A stretch of DNA of 64,000 nt. Source: Candidatus Saccharimonadota bacterium (GTDB lineage: Bacteria > Patescibacteriota > Saccharimonadia > Saccharimonadales > Saccharimonadaceae). Of the stretch, positions 50,953 through 59,534 are shown in pieces. The DNA is taken from contig RYWJ01000001.1 in assembly GCA_003979185.1 (NCBI GenBank), positions 36,390 to 100,389 of the forward strand. Direction: 5' to 3'. How positions within the stretch are numbered: the first letter of the stretch is position 1; every line of letters begins with the position of its first letter. The notes under the pieces are model-generated. The model saw only the letters and a program-made list of their open reading frames with translations, made no database searches and was not told where the DNA came from. Made by a program: the position numbers and the translations under genes.

Positions 50953-50972
50953 CTATGGTATAATGGGGGCAG

Positions 50973-51059
50973 GCCCGGGTGGCGGAATTGGTAGACGCGC
51001 TAGCTTCAGGTGCTAGTCTAAGCAATTGGGTGCAGGTTCAAGTCCTGTTCCGGGTACCA
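50973..51059 (+). tRNA. tRNA-Leu (CAG)
   Basis: A class II tRNA of 87 bases with a long variable arm and encoded CCA. The anticodon loop TTCAGGT gives CAG. The first acceptor pair is G-U. Confidence 0.93.
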
Positions 51060-51256
51060 GTTTATTCTTACAATTTTGGGATAAACTGCGCATATTCTCT
51101 GGATTGTAAGATCCAGTGATAATCTGAGCATTCTGTGGTTCTGATTTGACTTTTCCTTGTGCTCGCGACTATTTAGCTTTACTCCCGACCTCTTCTAAAG
51201 AGTTTGATAATCTTAAATATCATTATTGGCCCGTTGAGGGCTTGTTTAGGAGTTTT

Positions 51257-52156
51257 ATGAAACAAAGTCAATCCACCCACAAAATTCTCATTGCTTTTTT
51301 GCTTAACCTGGGGTTTTCGGTCTTTGAGTTTATTGGTGGAATCTTTACTAATAGTGTGGCAATTACCTCTGATGCGATCCATGATTTAGGCGATGCGATC
51401 AGCATCGGTATTGCTTATTTTCTGGAACGTTATAGTCGGAAGAAGCCAGATCGGAATTATACCTATGGTTATATGAGATATTCTGTGATTGGCGGTTTGA
51501 TTACAACACTGATTTTGCTACTCGGTTCGTCGTTTGTGATTTATGGCAGTATTGTTAGAATTATGCACCCTGCGCCAGTGAACTATGAGGGCATGATTTT
51601 GCTGGCGGTCTTTGGAGTGATTGTCAATTTTGCAGCGGCTTATTATACACATGAGGGCAATTCCCTGAACCAAAGGTCAGTTAATCTACATATGCTTGAA
51701 GATGTTTTGGGGTGGGCGGTAGTATTGATTGGGGCGATTATTATGTACTTCACAGATATTGCCTTGATTGATCCGTTATTGTCAATTAGTGTTGCAATTT
51801 TTATTCTTGTAAATGCGTTTAGGAATTTTAGTGCTATTCTAGATGTATTTCTTGAGAAAACGCCGCGAGAAGTTTCTATTGAGAAGTTGCGTGCGCAAAT
51901 CATGCAAGTGAAAGGAGTTCAAGACGTACATCATATTCATGTTTGGAGTATGGACGGGTATCATAACTGTGCGACCTTGCATGTAGTATGCAAAAAACCA
52001 AACTCCACGATCAAAGAGAAACTGCGTGTCAAACTACAAGAACACGCCATTAATCACATTACGATTGAGCTGGAGACACCTGAAGAGTGTTGTCCAGATA
52101 CAGAATGTGATACAGAGCTGAGACAATCAGAGCATGCACATCACCATCATCACTGA
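51257..52156 (+). CDS. Cation diffusion facilitator (CzcD/ZitB type)
   Basis: This 299-residue exporter removes zinc, cadmium or related ions in exchange for protons. I start at ATG 51257, just after TTTAGGAG. Six helices carry the metal site: SDAIHDLGD in helix 2 and HMLEDVLGW in helix 5 supply the paired His/Asp residues. A cytoplasmic ferredoxin-like domain (about 205-285) follows with HHIHVWSMDG. The C-terminus ends in a His run (HAHHHHH) that may sense or buffer metal. From 51060 to 51256 I see no other gene. Confidence 0.93.
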   Translation: MKQSQSTHKILIAFLLNLGFSVFEFIGGIFTNSVAITSDAIHDLGDAISIGIAYFLERYSRKKPDRNYTYGYMRYSVIGGLITTLILLLGSSFVIYGSIVRIMHPAPVNYEGMILLAVFGVIVNFAAAYYTHEGNSLNQRSVNLHMLEDVLGWAVVLIGAIIMYFTDIALIDPLLSISVAIFILVNAFRNFSAILDVFLEKTPREVSIEKLRAQIMQVKGVQDVHHIHVWSMDGYHNCATLHVVCKKPNSTIKEKLRVKLQEHAINHITIELETPEECCPDTECDTELRQSEHAHHHHH

Positions 52157-52241
52157 GATGCTGATATGGTTTTCAAAAATCAATAGATATAGTATAATAT
52201 ATACAATATTTGAGCAATAAGTAAAAGGGAAATAATATTTT

Positions 52242-52943
52242 ATGTCAGGACACAGTAAGTGGGCAACTACCAAACGCCAAAAAGCCGTAGTTGATGCGAA
52301 ACGCGGAGCATTGTTTACAAAAATCGCTAACCAGATTGCAATTGCGGCACGCTCTGGGACTGATCCAAATATGAACCCGTCGCTTGCTATGGTGCTTGAG
52401 AAGGCACGCCAAGCTAATATGCCAAAGGCTAATATTGAGCGAGCGATTGCTCGCGTGTCTGATAAGAGTGCAGCGGCTTTGATCGAGGAAACCTATGAAG
52501 GGTATGGTCCTGGTGGAGTGGGTATTATCATCGAGGTTGCGACCGATAATAAGAATCGCACCATGCCAGAAGTGCGCAATGCTTTATCGAAAAATGGTGG
52601 TCGTATGGCTGATCCAGGATCAGTGATGTTTCAATTCGCGCGTAAAGGCTGGATTGAAGTAGCGGAAAAGGGTGAGGATGCCATGATGGTTGCTTTGGAT
52701 GCTGGCGCAGAAGATGTCGATGAGGGTGAAGAAGGCTTAATTATTGCTACGGCACCAAGTGATTTAATGAAAGTGCGCCAAGCTGTAATTGATGGCGGCT
52801 TGAACGTGACAACAGCGGAATTGCGTTACATACCAAACAGTGGTGTAGCTGTTGAAGGTGACGACGCAGAAAAACTTGAGAAACTCCTCGATGCTCTAGA
52901 TGATTTGGACGATGTGACTGCGGTACATACTAACGCCGAATAG
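52242..52943 (+). CDS. YebC/PmpR family protein (TACO1-like)
   Basis: This 233-residue protein starts SGHSKWATTKRQKAVVDAKR, the family hallmark, and has GPGGVGIIIE and the NKNRTMPEVRN segment. Members act as transcription regulators or assist translation of proline-rich stretches. Length is normal. A TATAAT region precedes it by about 40 bases and AAAAGGGAA lies before the ATG. A strong terminator follows. Confidence 0.95.
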   Translation: MSGHSKWATTKRQKAVVDAKRGALFTKIANQIAIAARSGTDPNMNPSLAMVLEKARQANMPKANIERAIARVSDKSAAALIEETYEGYGPGGVGIIIEVATDNKNRTMPEVRNALSKNGGRMADPGSVMFQFARKGWIEVAEKGEDAMMVALDAGAEDVDEGEEGLIIATAPSDLMKVRQAVIDGGLNVTTAELRYIPNSGVAVEGDDAEKLEKLLDALDDLDDVTAVHTNAE

Positions 52944-52966
52944 GTACGAATATAAGTGTTAGGAAT

Positions 52967-53000
52967 AAAATTCCCTCTTTTTGCAAAATGAGGGAATTTT
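52967..53000 (+). terminator. yebC terminator
   Basis: AAAATTCCCTC (52967-52977) and GAGGGAATTTT (52990-53000) form an 11-bp stem. Confidence 0.88.
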
Positions 53001-53035
53001 AAATGTATCCATCTTGAACACTGGGTTGGTCTAGC

Positions 53036-53081
53036 TGAATTGGCGGAAACCGCACTTGTAGCGGGTGTTAATCTGTGGTAG
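53036..53081 (+). promoter_or_regulatory. tRNA-Ser promoter
   Basis: TTGTAG, a 17-base spacer and TAGAAT end about ten bases before tRNA-Ser. Confidence 0.55.
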
Positions 53082-53091
53082 AATGAGAAGT

Positions 53092-53178
53092 GGAAGGGTG
53101 GCCGAGTGGTTGATGGCACTGGTCTTGAAAACCAGCAGGTTAATAGCCTCGCAAGTTCGAATCTTGTCCCTTCCGCCA
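53092..53178 (+). tRNA. tRNA-Ser (UGA)
   Basis: A class II tRNA of 87 bases with GGAAGGG/CCCTTCC acceptor stem, long variable arm, discriminator G and encoded CCA. The anticodon loop CTTGAAA gives UGA. Confidence 0.94.
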
Positions 53179-53262
53179 GGTATTTTGCGTAGACTTTTGA
53201 ATTGGTCTAATGCTAATAAATAGCCCTGAAGGGTTATTTTTTATGGCTGGTGGAATTTGTAT

Positions 53263-53483
53263 CCCCTCACCACCCTTAACCCATATACTATTTAGGTAGT
53301 AGCGACGCAGCGTATGGAGAAGCCGAGGTAACGGCCAGTGCCGTAGGCTGGGTAGACACCGGAGCTAGTGAAGTACAGGAGGTACGCGAGGCTAGCAGAG
53401 TCGGCAGTACGTGACCAATAGTAGCCGTTGGAGCCGACATTGCCCAGGGAGCTACTGGAGACGAATCCGGCATAAGGGAAGTT
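53263..53483 (-). repeat. Cassette B: variable region starting at the common inner boundary
   Basis: On the minus strand the unit starts at AACTTCCCTTATGCC, has 63 codons to TAA (53292-53294) and continues with the G-rich 3' flank to 53263. It lacks the 5' non-coding part of cassettes A and C. Cassette D starts at the same base, so this is a real unit boundary. It encodes YYWSRTA and GFSIRCVATT with its own set of variable residues. It lies head to head with cassette C, and the DNA between the two (53484-53707) holds no gene. Confidence 0.78.
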
Positions 53484-53707
53484 GCCACTTGATTAGAGCA
53501 ATCATCTTGATAACTTGCACGGTTTCTTCATTTTTTACTGATTCTGCATTAAGGATCATGCTTATTTTATCACTTTTGCCAATTTAACTTAATATAAGTT
53601 TGCGGCTAGAACGTCACACTCTTATCAAAAAGTACAGTTTTTTGATGAGTTTAGCTATTTTAGCCCAAAACTACCATTTTTAGCCACTTCCTGACGCTAC
53701 TTTTACT

Positions 53708-54136
53708 GTTTAAGGCTATTTAGAGCCATTTTAAGCGATTTTTCTGAAAACCTTGGTATGAGAGCGGTTTTGACCTAAAAGGTGTTAGAGGGCGTCTAGA
53801 GAGGCGGGGATCTTCTGTTTTGCTACCACAGCTGGCATCGCTAATAGTGCTGACGGCTCCAACAAGATCCGTTCTGCTCCCTACAACTTCCCTTATGCCG
53901 GGTACGTCCTCGATGGCCATTTGATAGGTTATGAATATGCGCGAGCTCCTAATCCAGACTCCCCTGAGGGTTACTACTGGTCACGTACCGCCAGCTCTAG
54001 TAATAATGCCTACCGCCTGGTCTTCAATAGCTCCAATGTCTACCCGGCCAACGGCAGCGCCAACCGTTACTACGGCTTCTCCGTACGCTGCGTCGCTACT
54101 ACCTAAATAGTATATGGGTTAAGGGTGGTGAGGGGG
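53708..54136 (+). repeat. Cassette C: full repeat unit
   Basis: The unit runs from GTTTAAGGCTATTTAGAGCC through a hairpin (AAAACC with GGTTTT around 53757-53781), a conserved GGTGTTAGAGGGCGTCTAG block, the start-less variable domain and the G-rich 3' flank to 54136. It matches cassette A over its whole length in the opposite orientation and lies between tRNA-Ser/cassette B and tRNA-Met/pilin. Confidence 0.8.
53789..54106 (+). pseudogene. Start-less FISUMP-like C-terminal domain (variable region C)
   Basis: The frame is open for 105 codons after an in-frame TAG and has no upstream start or ribosome site. An internal ATG at 53921 would remove the first part of the domain. It encodes GIANSADGSNKIRSAPYNF, a seven-residue longer loop (YEYARAPNPDSPEG) than the other copies, YYWSRTASSS and YGFSVRCVATT. 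The variable codons again look like AAC/AAT derivatives (for example CGC, GTC, AAT and TAC at sites that are AAC, AAC, AGT and GGC in A). Confidence 0.7.
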
Positions 54137-54294
54137 ATGTTTCCCGTATGCCAAAGATTCAAAATTATTGCTATTTGACTGCATACCAACTACATTTACC
54201 ATCATTTCTTAAGGGAATTTTATCAAAAAATGGATTTTTTGTGTTATAATTACGTGTAAGATTTGTTGTTTGTTGTGCGCAAATCGTTTTATGT

Positions 54295-54371
54295 GGTACC
54301 ATAGCTCAGCTGGTTAGAGCGCAGGACTCATAAGCCTGAGGTCGGTGGTTCGATCCCACCTGGTACTACCA
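54295..54371 (+). tRNA. Elongator tRNA-Met (CAU)
   Basis: A 77-base cloverleaf with GGTACCA/TGGTACT acceptor stem (G-U first pair) and encoded CCA. The anticodon loop CTCATAA gives CAU. The paired first position separates it from the initiator at 8422. An isoleucine-type CAU tRNA cannot be fully excluded. Confidence 0.92.
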
Positions 54372-54407
54372 AGAGATTTCGAGCTCGTTTGAGCTCATTT
54401 TTTGTGT

Positions 54408-54413
54408 TATAAT
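54408..54413 (+). promoter_or_regulatory. -10 box of the pilin-pgi operon, near-leaderless
   Basis: TGT-TATAAT ends eight bases before the ATG at 54422. Confidence 0.55.
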
Positions 54414-54421
54414 GGTAGCAT

Positions 54422-54814
54422 ATGCAAGAGAAAAAAGGTTTTACTTTACTGGAAATTATGATCGTGGGGGCATTCGTGTCGCTTTTGGTGGTAATGTTCT
54501 TTATCCAAAAAGCTAACGTAGATGCAATGAACCGCGATGATGACCGCCGTACTGCTATAAATGCTATGCATTATGCTTTGCAGGAATATTATTATCCGAA
54601 ATATGGGTATTATCCACTGGAAATTTCCGAGGAAGTATTACCAGTGATCGATCCAGCTTTGTTTACTGATCCTTCGGGAATTAATCTTGGTAACGATGGT
54701 AGCTCCTACAGCTACGAACCAGCAAATTGCAACTCAGAAAATCAGTGCCGCGAGTATATCTTGCGCGCGCAGTTAGAAAAAGAAGAGGCCTATATCAAAA
54801 CGGGCAAACAATAA
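54422..54814 (+). CDS. Type IV pilin-like protein (pseudopilin)
   Basis: This 130-residue protein has a class III signal: basic MQEKK, then G-FTLLEIMIV with cleavage before Phe and the conserved Glu at position 5 of the mature form. The N-terminal hydrophobic helix (about 6-28) is followed by a small soluble domain with two Cys (NCNSENQC) near 102-109. Type IV pili drive twitching, attachment and DNA uptake and would work with ComEC. Unusually it shares an operon with pgi, eight bases apart. It is close to cassettes B and C. Confidence 0.85.
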   Translation: MQEKKGFTLLEIMIVGAFVSLLVVMFFIQKANVDAMNRDDDRRTAINAMHYALQEYYYPKYGYYPLEISEEVLPVIDPALFTDPSGINLGNDGSSYSYEPANCNSENQCREYILRAQLEKEEAYIKTGKQ

Positions 54815-54822
54815 GGAGGAGA

Positions 54823-56070
54823 ATGATTAAATTCGTTCCAGCACAGCCAGCAGCTGTGAATATTAATCAAATAGAAGTAGCCTTAAGCGAGATTCGTAAT
54901 GACGCAATGAGCGGCTGGTTGGATTTACCAGATAATTATGACCGTGACGAATTAGCAAATATCAAAAAAGCGGCTCAGCAGATTCAAAATGACTCAAAGT
55001 TTTTAGTTTGTATCGGTATCGGCGGGTCGTATTTGGGCCATAAGGCTTTGATCGATGCTTTAGAAAAGCCTAGTTACACACGGGTTTTATATGCTGGAAA
55101 TTCATTGAGTCCGCGTGCATTAAATGCCGTAATGCAACAAATTGGAGACGCGGATTTTTCCGTCAATGTTATTTCTAAGTCTGGCACAACAACAGAGCCA
55201 GCTGTGGCGTTTCGTTTTTTCAAGGAGAAATTATACAAGAAATATGGCAAAGAGGGCGCGGCCAAGCGAATCTATGCCACAACTGATGCAAAACAGGGCG
55301 CTCTACATGGGGAGGCTGTGCAGGAAGGGTATACCCGTTTCGTAGTGCCAGATAATATTGGTGGTAGATTCTCGGTACTCACTGCGGTTGGATTACTACC
55401 TTTGGCGGTGGCAGGTGCGGACGTAGACGCGTTATTGGACGGTGCAAAAACGGAAAAAGATGATTACGCGCGCGAGCCAAATCTCGGTAATGTGACGGCG
55501 GTACAGTATGCTGTGACACGTTCGGAGTATTGGAAAAAAAAGTATGATACCGAAGTAATGGCTTCGTTTGAGCCTAGCTTGCAATATTTTGAAGAGTGGT
55601 GGAAACAACTATTTGGTGAATCCGAGGGGAAAAATCATCAGGGAATTTTTCCGGCTTCGGTTGTCTACACTACGGATTTGCATTCGCTTGGACAATATAT
55701 GCAGGATGGGCGTCGGAATATTTTTGAAACTATGTTGGAAGTAGAAAAAGTAGGGGAAGTTGACTTTGCGGTGCCGATTATTCCAGGTGCAGATGTCGAT
55801 GGATTGAAGTATCTAGAAGATCGAAAACTTAGTGATATCAACCGGATTGCTTGCATGGCGACCATGGCGGCGCATCGAGCCGGTGGTATACCGGTGCTTG
55901 AGGTGATTATGCCAGATTTGACTGAACGATCACTAGGTGCTTTAGTATACTTCTTTGAATATGCTTGCGCTCTGTCAGCAAAGCTTAGCGGTGTCAACCC
56001 TTTTGATCAGCCGGGTGTAGAGGCTTACAAGACCAATATGTTTGGTCTTCTAGGTAAACCAGTTGCTTAA
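54823..56070 (+). CDS. pgi: Glucose-6-phosphate isomerase
   Basis: Pgi interconverts glucose-6-phosphate and fructose-6-phosphate. I start at ATG 54823 behind AAGGAGGAGA, giving 415 residues, a little shorter than Gram-positive Pgi (about 450). It has CIGIGGSYLGHKAL, SKSGTTTEPA, the long signature VVPDNIGGRFSVLTAVGLLP and a late GVEAYK with the catalytic Lys. Its partner upstream is the pilin-like gene. Confidence 0.94.
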   Translation: MIKFVPAQPAAVNINQIEVALSEIRNDAMSGWLDLPDNYDRDELANIKKAAQQIQNDSKFLVCIGIGGSYLGHKALIDALEKPSYTRVLYAGNSLSPRALNAVMQQIGDADFSVNVISKSGTTTEPAVAFRFFKEKLYKKYGKEGAAKRIYATTDAKQGALHGEAVQEGYTRFVVPDNIGGRFSVLTAVGLLPLAVAGADVDALLDGAKTEKDDYAREPNLGNVTAVQYAVTRSEYWKKKYDTEVMASFEPSLQYFEEWWKQLFGESEGKNHQGIFPASVVYTTDLHSLGQYMQDGRRNIFETMLEVEKVGEVDFAVPIIPGADVDGLKYLEDRKLSDINRIACMATMAAHRAGGIPVLEVIMPDLTERSLGALVYFFEYACALSAKLSGVNPFDQPGVEAYKTNMFGLLGKPVA

Positions 56071-56085
56071 AACTGATTTTTAGCA

Positions 56086-56091
56086 TATACT
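56086..56091 (+). promoter_or_regulatory. -10 box of arcC, leaderless
   Basis: TATACT ends six bases before the ATG at 56098; no ribosome site is present. Confidence 0.6.
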
Positions 56092-56097
56092 TTTTAT

Positions 56098-57036
56098 ATG
56101 AGTAAACTACGAATTGTAATTGCGCTTGGTGGTAATGCCTTACAGCGTGATGGAGAAGTCACCGCTGAAGCGCAAAAGTCCGTAGCTGAGCAGGTTGGTA
56201 AGACGATTGCCAAATTATCTTCTAAATACGACATCATTATCGCACATGGCAATGGTCCACAGGTAGGGAATATTCTCATCCATGAGGAGGTAGCTGCGAC
56301 GCCGTCAGCTCCAGCAATGCCTCTAGAGACTGCGGTAGCGATGAGCCAGGGACAGATTGGCTATTGGCTGTCGCAAGCAATTGACAATGCTTTTACCCGT
56401 GAGAAACGTCATAAGCAAGTCGCGAGTATTGTAACTCAAGTGATTGTTGATCGGAATGATCCAGCTTTTCGTAATCCGAGTAAGCCAATTGGTCAGTTTT
56501 ATGATGCTCAGGAGGCTCTAAAACTTACGAAGTCGAAAGGTTGGCAGATGCGCGAAGATGCTGGCCGCGGTTATCGTCGCGTCGTGCCTTCACCAAAACC
56601 GATTGATATCGTGGAAAAGAAACAAATTTTAACTTTAGTCGAGGCGGGCGTGATTGTGATTGCGGTAGGGGGCGGTGGCATACCGGTAATACAGACCAAG
56701 ATCCTGAAGACTCTTAAAGGTGTAGACGCAGTAATCGATAAAGATCTTGCCGCCGAAAAGTTGGCCGAGCTAGTCAAGGCGGATATGTTTGTGTCAGTGA
56801 CGGCTGTGCCAAATGCGTATATAAATTATGGAGAACCGGAGCAGTTGGCTCTAGGCATGCTGAGCGTTAAAGAGGTAGAGAAATACATTGAGGCAGGTCA
56901 TTTTGGGGCTGGTTCGATGCTACCGAAGATCCAAGCCATTACACAGTTTGCACGCAAGAAGAAAGTTGGTATTATTGCTTCTCCAGACAACCTAGAGTTA
57001 GCTTTAGCACGTCGCGCGGGTACTATTGTACAATAG
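56098..57036 (+). CDS. arcC: Carbamate kinase
   Basis: ArcC makes ATP from carbamoyl phosphate, the last step of the arginine deiminase pathway. The 312-residue protein has ALGGNALQRDG, AHGNGPQVGN, the RRVVPSPKP stretch, VIAVGGGGIPV, AVIDKDLAAE and the closing GSMLPKIQA motif. The pathway is known to support some Saccharibacteria and their hosts. arcA and arcB are not adjacent, so either they lie elsewhere or the enzyme uses another carbamoyl phosphate source. Confidence 0.95.
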   Translation: MSKLRIVIALGGNALQRDGEVTAEAQKSVAEQVGKTIAKLSSKYDIIIAHGNGPQVGNILIHEEVAATPSAPAMPLETAVAMSQGQIGYWLSQAIDNAFTREKRHKQVASIVTQVIVDRNDPAFRNPSKPIGQFYDAQEALKLTKSKGWQMREDAGRGYRRVVPSPKPIDIVEKKQILTLVEAGVIVIAVGGGGIPVIQTKILKTLKGVDAVIDKDLAAEKLAELVKADMFVSVTAVPNAYINYGEPEQLALGMLSVKEVEKYIEAGHFGAGSMLPKIQAITQFARKKKVGIIASPDNLELALARRAGTIVQ

Positions 57037-57102
57037 CTGGGGCGATACAAAAGTCCTATACTATATAGTATAGGACTGAGAAAACCTTTAAGCCCAAATA
57101 GC

Positions 57103-58467
57103 CTAGGATAGCTCTCGAGCTGCTATACGCACGGCTTCATCCCAGCTTGTAGCGACGTGTGGGGCTGCAGCAATCTCTGCAACACGCATGCCGGTGCGGA
57201 TAATTAGGGAGATTTCTTGCACGATCAGATCAGCGTGAGGAGCAACGACGGTCGCACCCAGCACCTGTCCTTTCGTGTCAGCAGCCATTTTGACAAAACC
57301 ATCGCGAAAATCATTTGTGTTGGCCGCGCTGATACTGTCAATAGGAATGATGGATACTTTGCGCTTTTCTCCTTGCGGTCCAAAATCTATCTCATTCATG
57401 CCAACTTTCGCCACCTGCGGGAAAGTGTTTGTCATGCGTACGAAGCCAGTATAGTTGACGTTATTACCCGCTTTTTTGATGGCGTTCATGGTGGCAAGCT
57501 TAGCTTCATAGGTAGCCTTTTCGGTCGAGCTTTCGCCACCAAGAATGTCGCCAGCCGCCCAAATGTGACCACAGCTAGTACGCAAATTGGAGTTGACCTT
57601 GACACCATCGAAAGAATATCTGACACCTGCATTTTCCAAACCGAAATCAGTCGCTGGTTCTGGAGGCGTAGCCAAAACGATCGCGTCAACTCGTACGGAT
57701 TTTTCTTGTCCGTCACGCACGAAAATGACTTGCTTACTCTTAAGATCTTGCGTTAAGGCAACAACGCGAGAATTAGTAAGAACCTCAACCTGGAAATGTT
57801 TACGCAGAAAATCTTCAATCACCGTGCTGACCTCTGGATCTTCTTTGGGCAAAAGTCGTTCTTCCGACTCAGCAAGAAGAACTTGAACCCCGAGTGCACC
57901 GAAATATTCTGCGATTTCACATCCAGTAGAACCACCACCAACAATCAACATAGCTTTTGGCAACTTTGGCATTCTGAGAACGGTATTTGGTGTCCAGCAG
58001 GATACGGTGTCAGTACCAGCAATGCCGTTGACCGATAAAGTGCTACCTGTAGCTAATAAGAACTTCTCACCACTAATCTGCGTATCGTCAATCACGAGTT
58101 CGTGAGAATTAATAAAACTAGCATGACCATGATAGCAATCAATGCCAGCATTCTCGAAGATCTTATGGTTGCCCCCACCAGCGCGGCGTACAGCTGTAGC
58201 TTGCCAATTTAAGACGGTTGGATAATTATAACGCAAAGTTGAGCTAGACATGCCAAAACGTGCACCATTGACAGCCTCAAAATATTTCTCTGCAAATCCC
58301 AAAGCTGCAGCATAGGGAACATCGCGGTAGTTGAGAGTTGAGCCGCCCCATTTGTCGGCTTCAACGATTGCCGTACGCACACCAAGCCCAGCTGCCAAAA
58401 GTGCTGCGGCACTACCAGCTGCGCCACTTCCAATTACCACGTATTCATAGTCAAATTTCTTACTCAT
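57103..58467 (-). CDS. Flavin disulphide-reductase-fold protein lacking the redox cysteines
   Basis: This 454-residue protein has the full pyridine nucleotide-disulphide oxidoreductase layout: FAD loop VVIGSGAAGSAAAL (6-19), NAD loop LIVGGGSTGCEIAE (about 172-185), the second FAD site IWAAGDILGG (about 303-312) and the dimerisation domain. In active family members the first helix reads GGTCxNxGCxP. Here it is GGSTLNYRDVP, so both redox Cys are missing. The His-Glu pair near the end is also unclear. It may act as an FAD-dependent NAD(P)H oxidase or dehydrogenase rather than a disulphide reductase. Confidence 0.85.
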   Translation of the reverse strand: MSKKFDYEYVVIGSGAAGSAAALLAAGLGVRTAIVEADKWGGSTLNYRDVPYAAALGFAEKYFEAVNGARFGMSSSTLRYNYPTVLNWQATAVRRAGGGNHKIFENAGIDCYHGHASFINSHELVIDDTQISGEKFLLATGSTLSVNGIAGTDTVSCWTPNTVLRMPKLPKAMLIVGGGSTGCEIAEYFGALGVQVLLAESEERLLPKEDPEVSTVIEDFLRKHFQVEVLTNSRVVALTQDLKSKQVIFVRDGQEKSVRVDAIVLATPPEPATDFGLENAGVRYSFDGVKVNSNLRTSCGHIWAAGDILGGESSTEKATYEAKLATMNAIKKAGNNVNYTGFVRMTNTFPQVAKVGMNEIDFGPQGEKRKVSIIPIDSISAANTNDFRDGFVKMAADTKGQVLGATVVAPHADLIVQEISLIIRTGMRVAEIAAAPHVATSWDEAVRIAARELS

Positions 58468-58486
58468 CGTCCCAACCCAATTTGCT

Positions 58487-58756
58487 TTATATTATTTTAC
58501 CACGGTTTTTATAAACATAAGCTAAATCTTTGTTGTATTTTTCGGCTTCTTCAGCGATAAAACGATTCAAGTCATCGGTCGTTACTGCTGCGCGTTTCGT
58601 TAGGCGTTCGGCGACCTTCTGGCTAATTTTACCAACAATAATCTCGGCGACACCAATGGAAATCCCAATAGCCTTGGCGCTATGCAATAGGTCTTCTCGG
58701 AGCTTCTTCTCGTCAAAAGTGACTGGGGACAGTTCGCGTTTATTCTTTTTCCTCAT
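58487..58756 (-). CDS. Small ATP-cone-like protein
   Basis: This 89-residue protein starts basic (MRKKNKREL). It has a helical fold that resembles the ATP-cone regulatory domain of ribonucleotide reductases and NrdR: VTFDEKKLREDLLHSA, then TTDDLNRFIAEEAEKYN. As a stand-alone cone it might be a nucleotide-sensing regulator. The similarity is moderate. It overlaps the upstream membrane-protein gene as ATGA. Confidence 0.6.
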   Translation of the reverse strand: MRKKNKRELSPVTFDEKKLREDLLHSAKAIGISIGVAEIIVGKISQKVAERLTKRAAVTTDDLNRFIAEEAEKYNKDLAYVYKNRGKII

Positions 58757-59445
58757 ACTAAAGCCTCAAATGCAAATAGGAAAAATCCTAAAATTAAAAA
58801 TCCTACGCCAGAGATAACCCTCATAAAAGTCTTATGTTTAACTCGCCAACGCTGAATGTTAGTAATCGTCTCCCCTCTGCGCACTGCAAAACGCAATATT
58901 ACTGCTGGTAGAATTGCTAGTGTTGTATAAATTACAACACTTATAAGTTGCCATAAGGGCGGTAGCTTGAGAATGCTATTTGCTGCAACGACGAACAAAA
59001 CCAAAGTAAAAGGCATTTCGGCCAGACTAGTCAAAACTCCCAGCGAGAAAGCCTCTGTATTGCTATTGGTAGTCTTAGCGTGACTGTCAATGAACTTTGC
59101 TACCGAGCGTGGTAGCCACAGCTCAGTGCTTTTACCCCGTTTGTAGTAAAATATCCACACTATAACAGCTAGAGCTGCCAGCATACTCACAATAATCACA
59201 ATTTCCTCCGGATACAATGAATCCCCAAAGTAGCGATCGAACATAAAAGAAATAGCAGCGATAGCAAGAAAAGTTAGTGTACCGATCCCAGCGATATAGC
59301 TACTGACAATGCTTTTGGTTTTCTTGCGCACATGTTTACCAAGGCTAGCATGATAAAGAAGCAGTAAGGAACCCAGTTGCAATTGTAAGCTAGCCTGCAC
59401 GAATGCTGCCAAGATCACCTCTGCAAAGGGAATAACCATATCCAT
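58753..59445 (-). CDS. Multi-pass membrane protein, unknown
   Basis: This 230-residue protein has six or seven helices. A cytoplasmic-looking basic loop (WLPRSVAKFIDSHAKTTN) precedes a second half with a conserved-looking SLAEMPFTLVLF. The topology recalls small exporter families such as LysE/CadD, but I see no decisive motif. It has a leaderless promoter and is translated with the ATP-cone-like gene. Confidence 0.7.
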   Translation of the reverse strand: MDMVIPFAEVILAAFVQASLQLQLGSLLLLYHASLGKHVRKKTKSIVSSYIAGIGTLTFLAIAAISFMFDRYFGDSLYPEEIVIIVSMLAALAVIVWIFYYKRGKSTELWLPRSVAKFIDSHAKTTNSNTEAFSLGVLTSLAEMPFTLVLFVVAANSILKLPPLWQLISVVIYTTLAILPAVILRFAVRRGETITNIQRWRVKHKTFMRVISGVGFLILGFFLFAFEALV

Positions 59446-59451
59446 AATCGT

Positions 59452-59457
59452 ATTATA
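59452..59457 (-). promoter_or_regulatory. -10 box of the membrane-protein operon, leaderless
   Basis: Minus-strand TGC-TATAAT, six bases (ACGATT) and ATG at 59445. Confidence 0.65.
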
Positions 59458-59534
59458 GCATAAATTCTTTGTTTTCTAAAAATCTATTACGTTAATGCTT
59501 GTATTTTAAATTTTATACATGATATGCTCCAACT

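Noticed and set aside
53036..53080. tRNA-like remnant before tRNA-Ser
   Set aside because: CCGC-ACTTGTA-GCGG resembles an anticodon arm, but position 33 is not T, the other arms do not form, and the stretch serves as a promoter.
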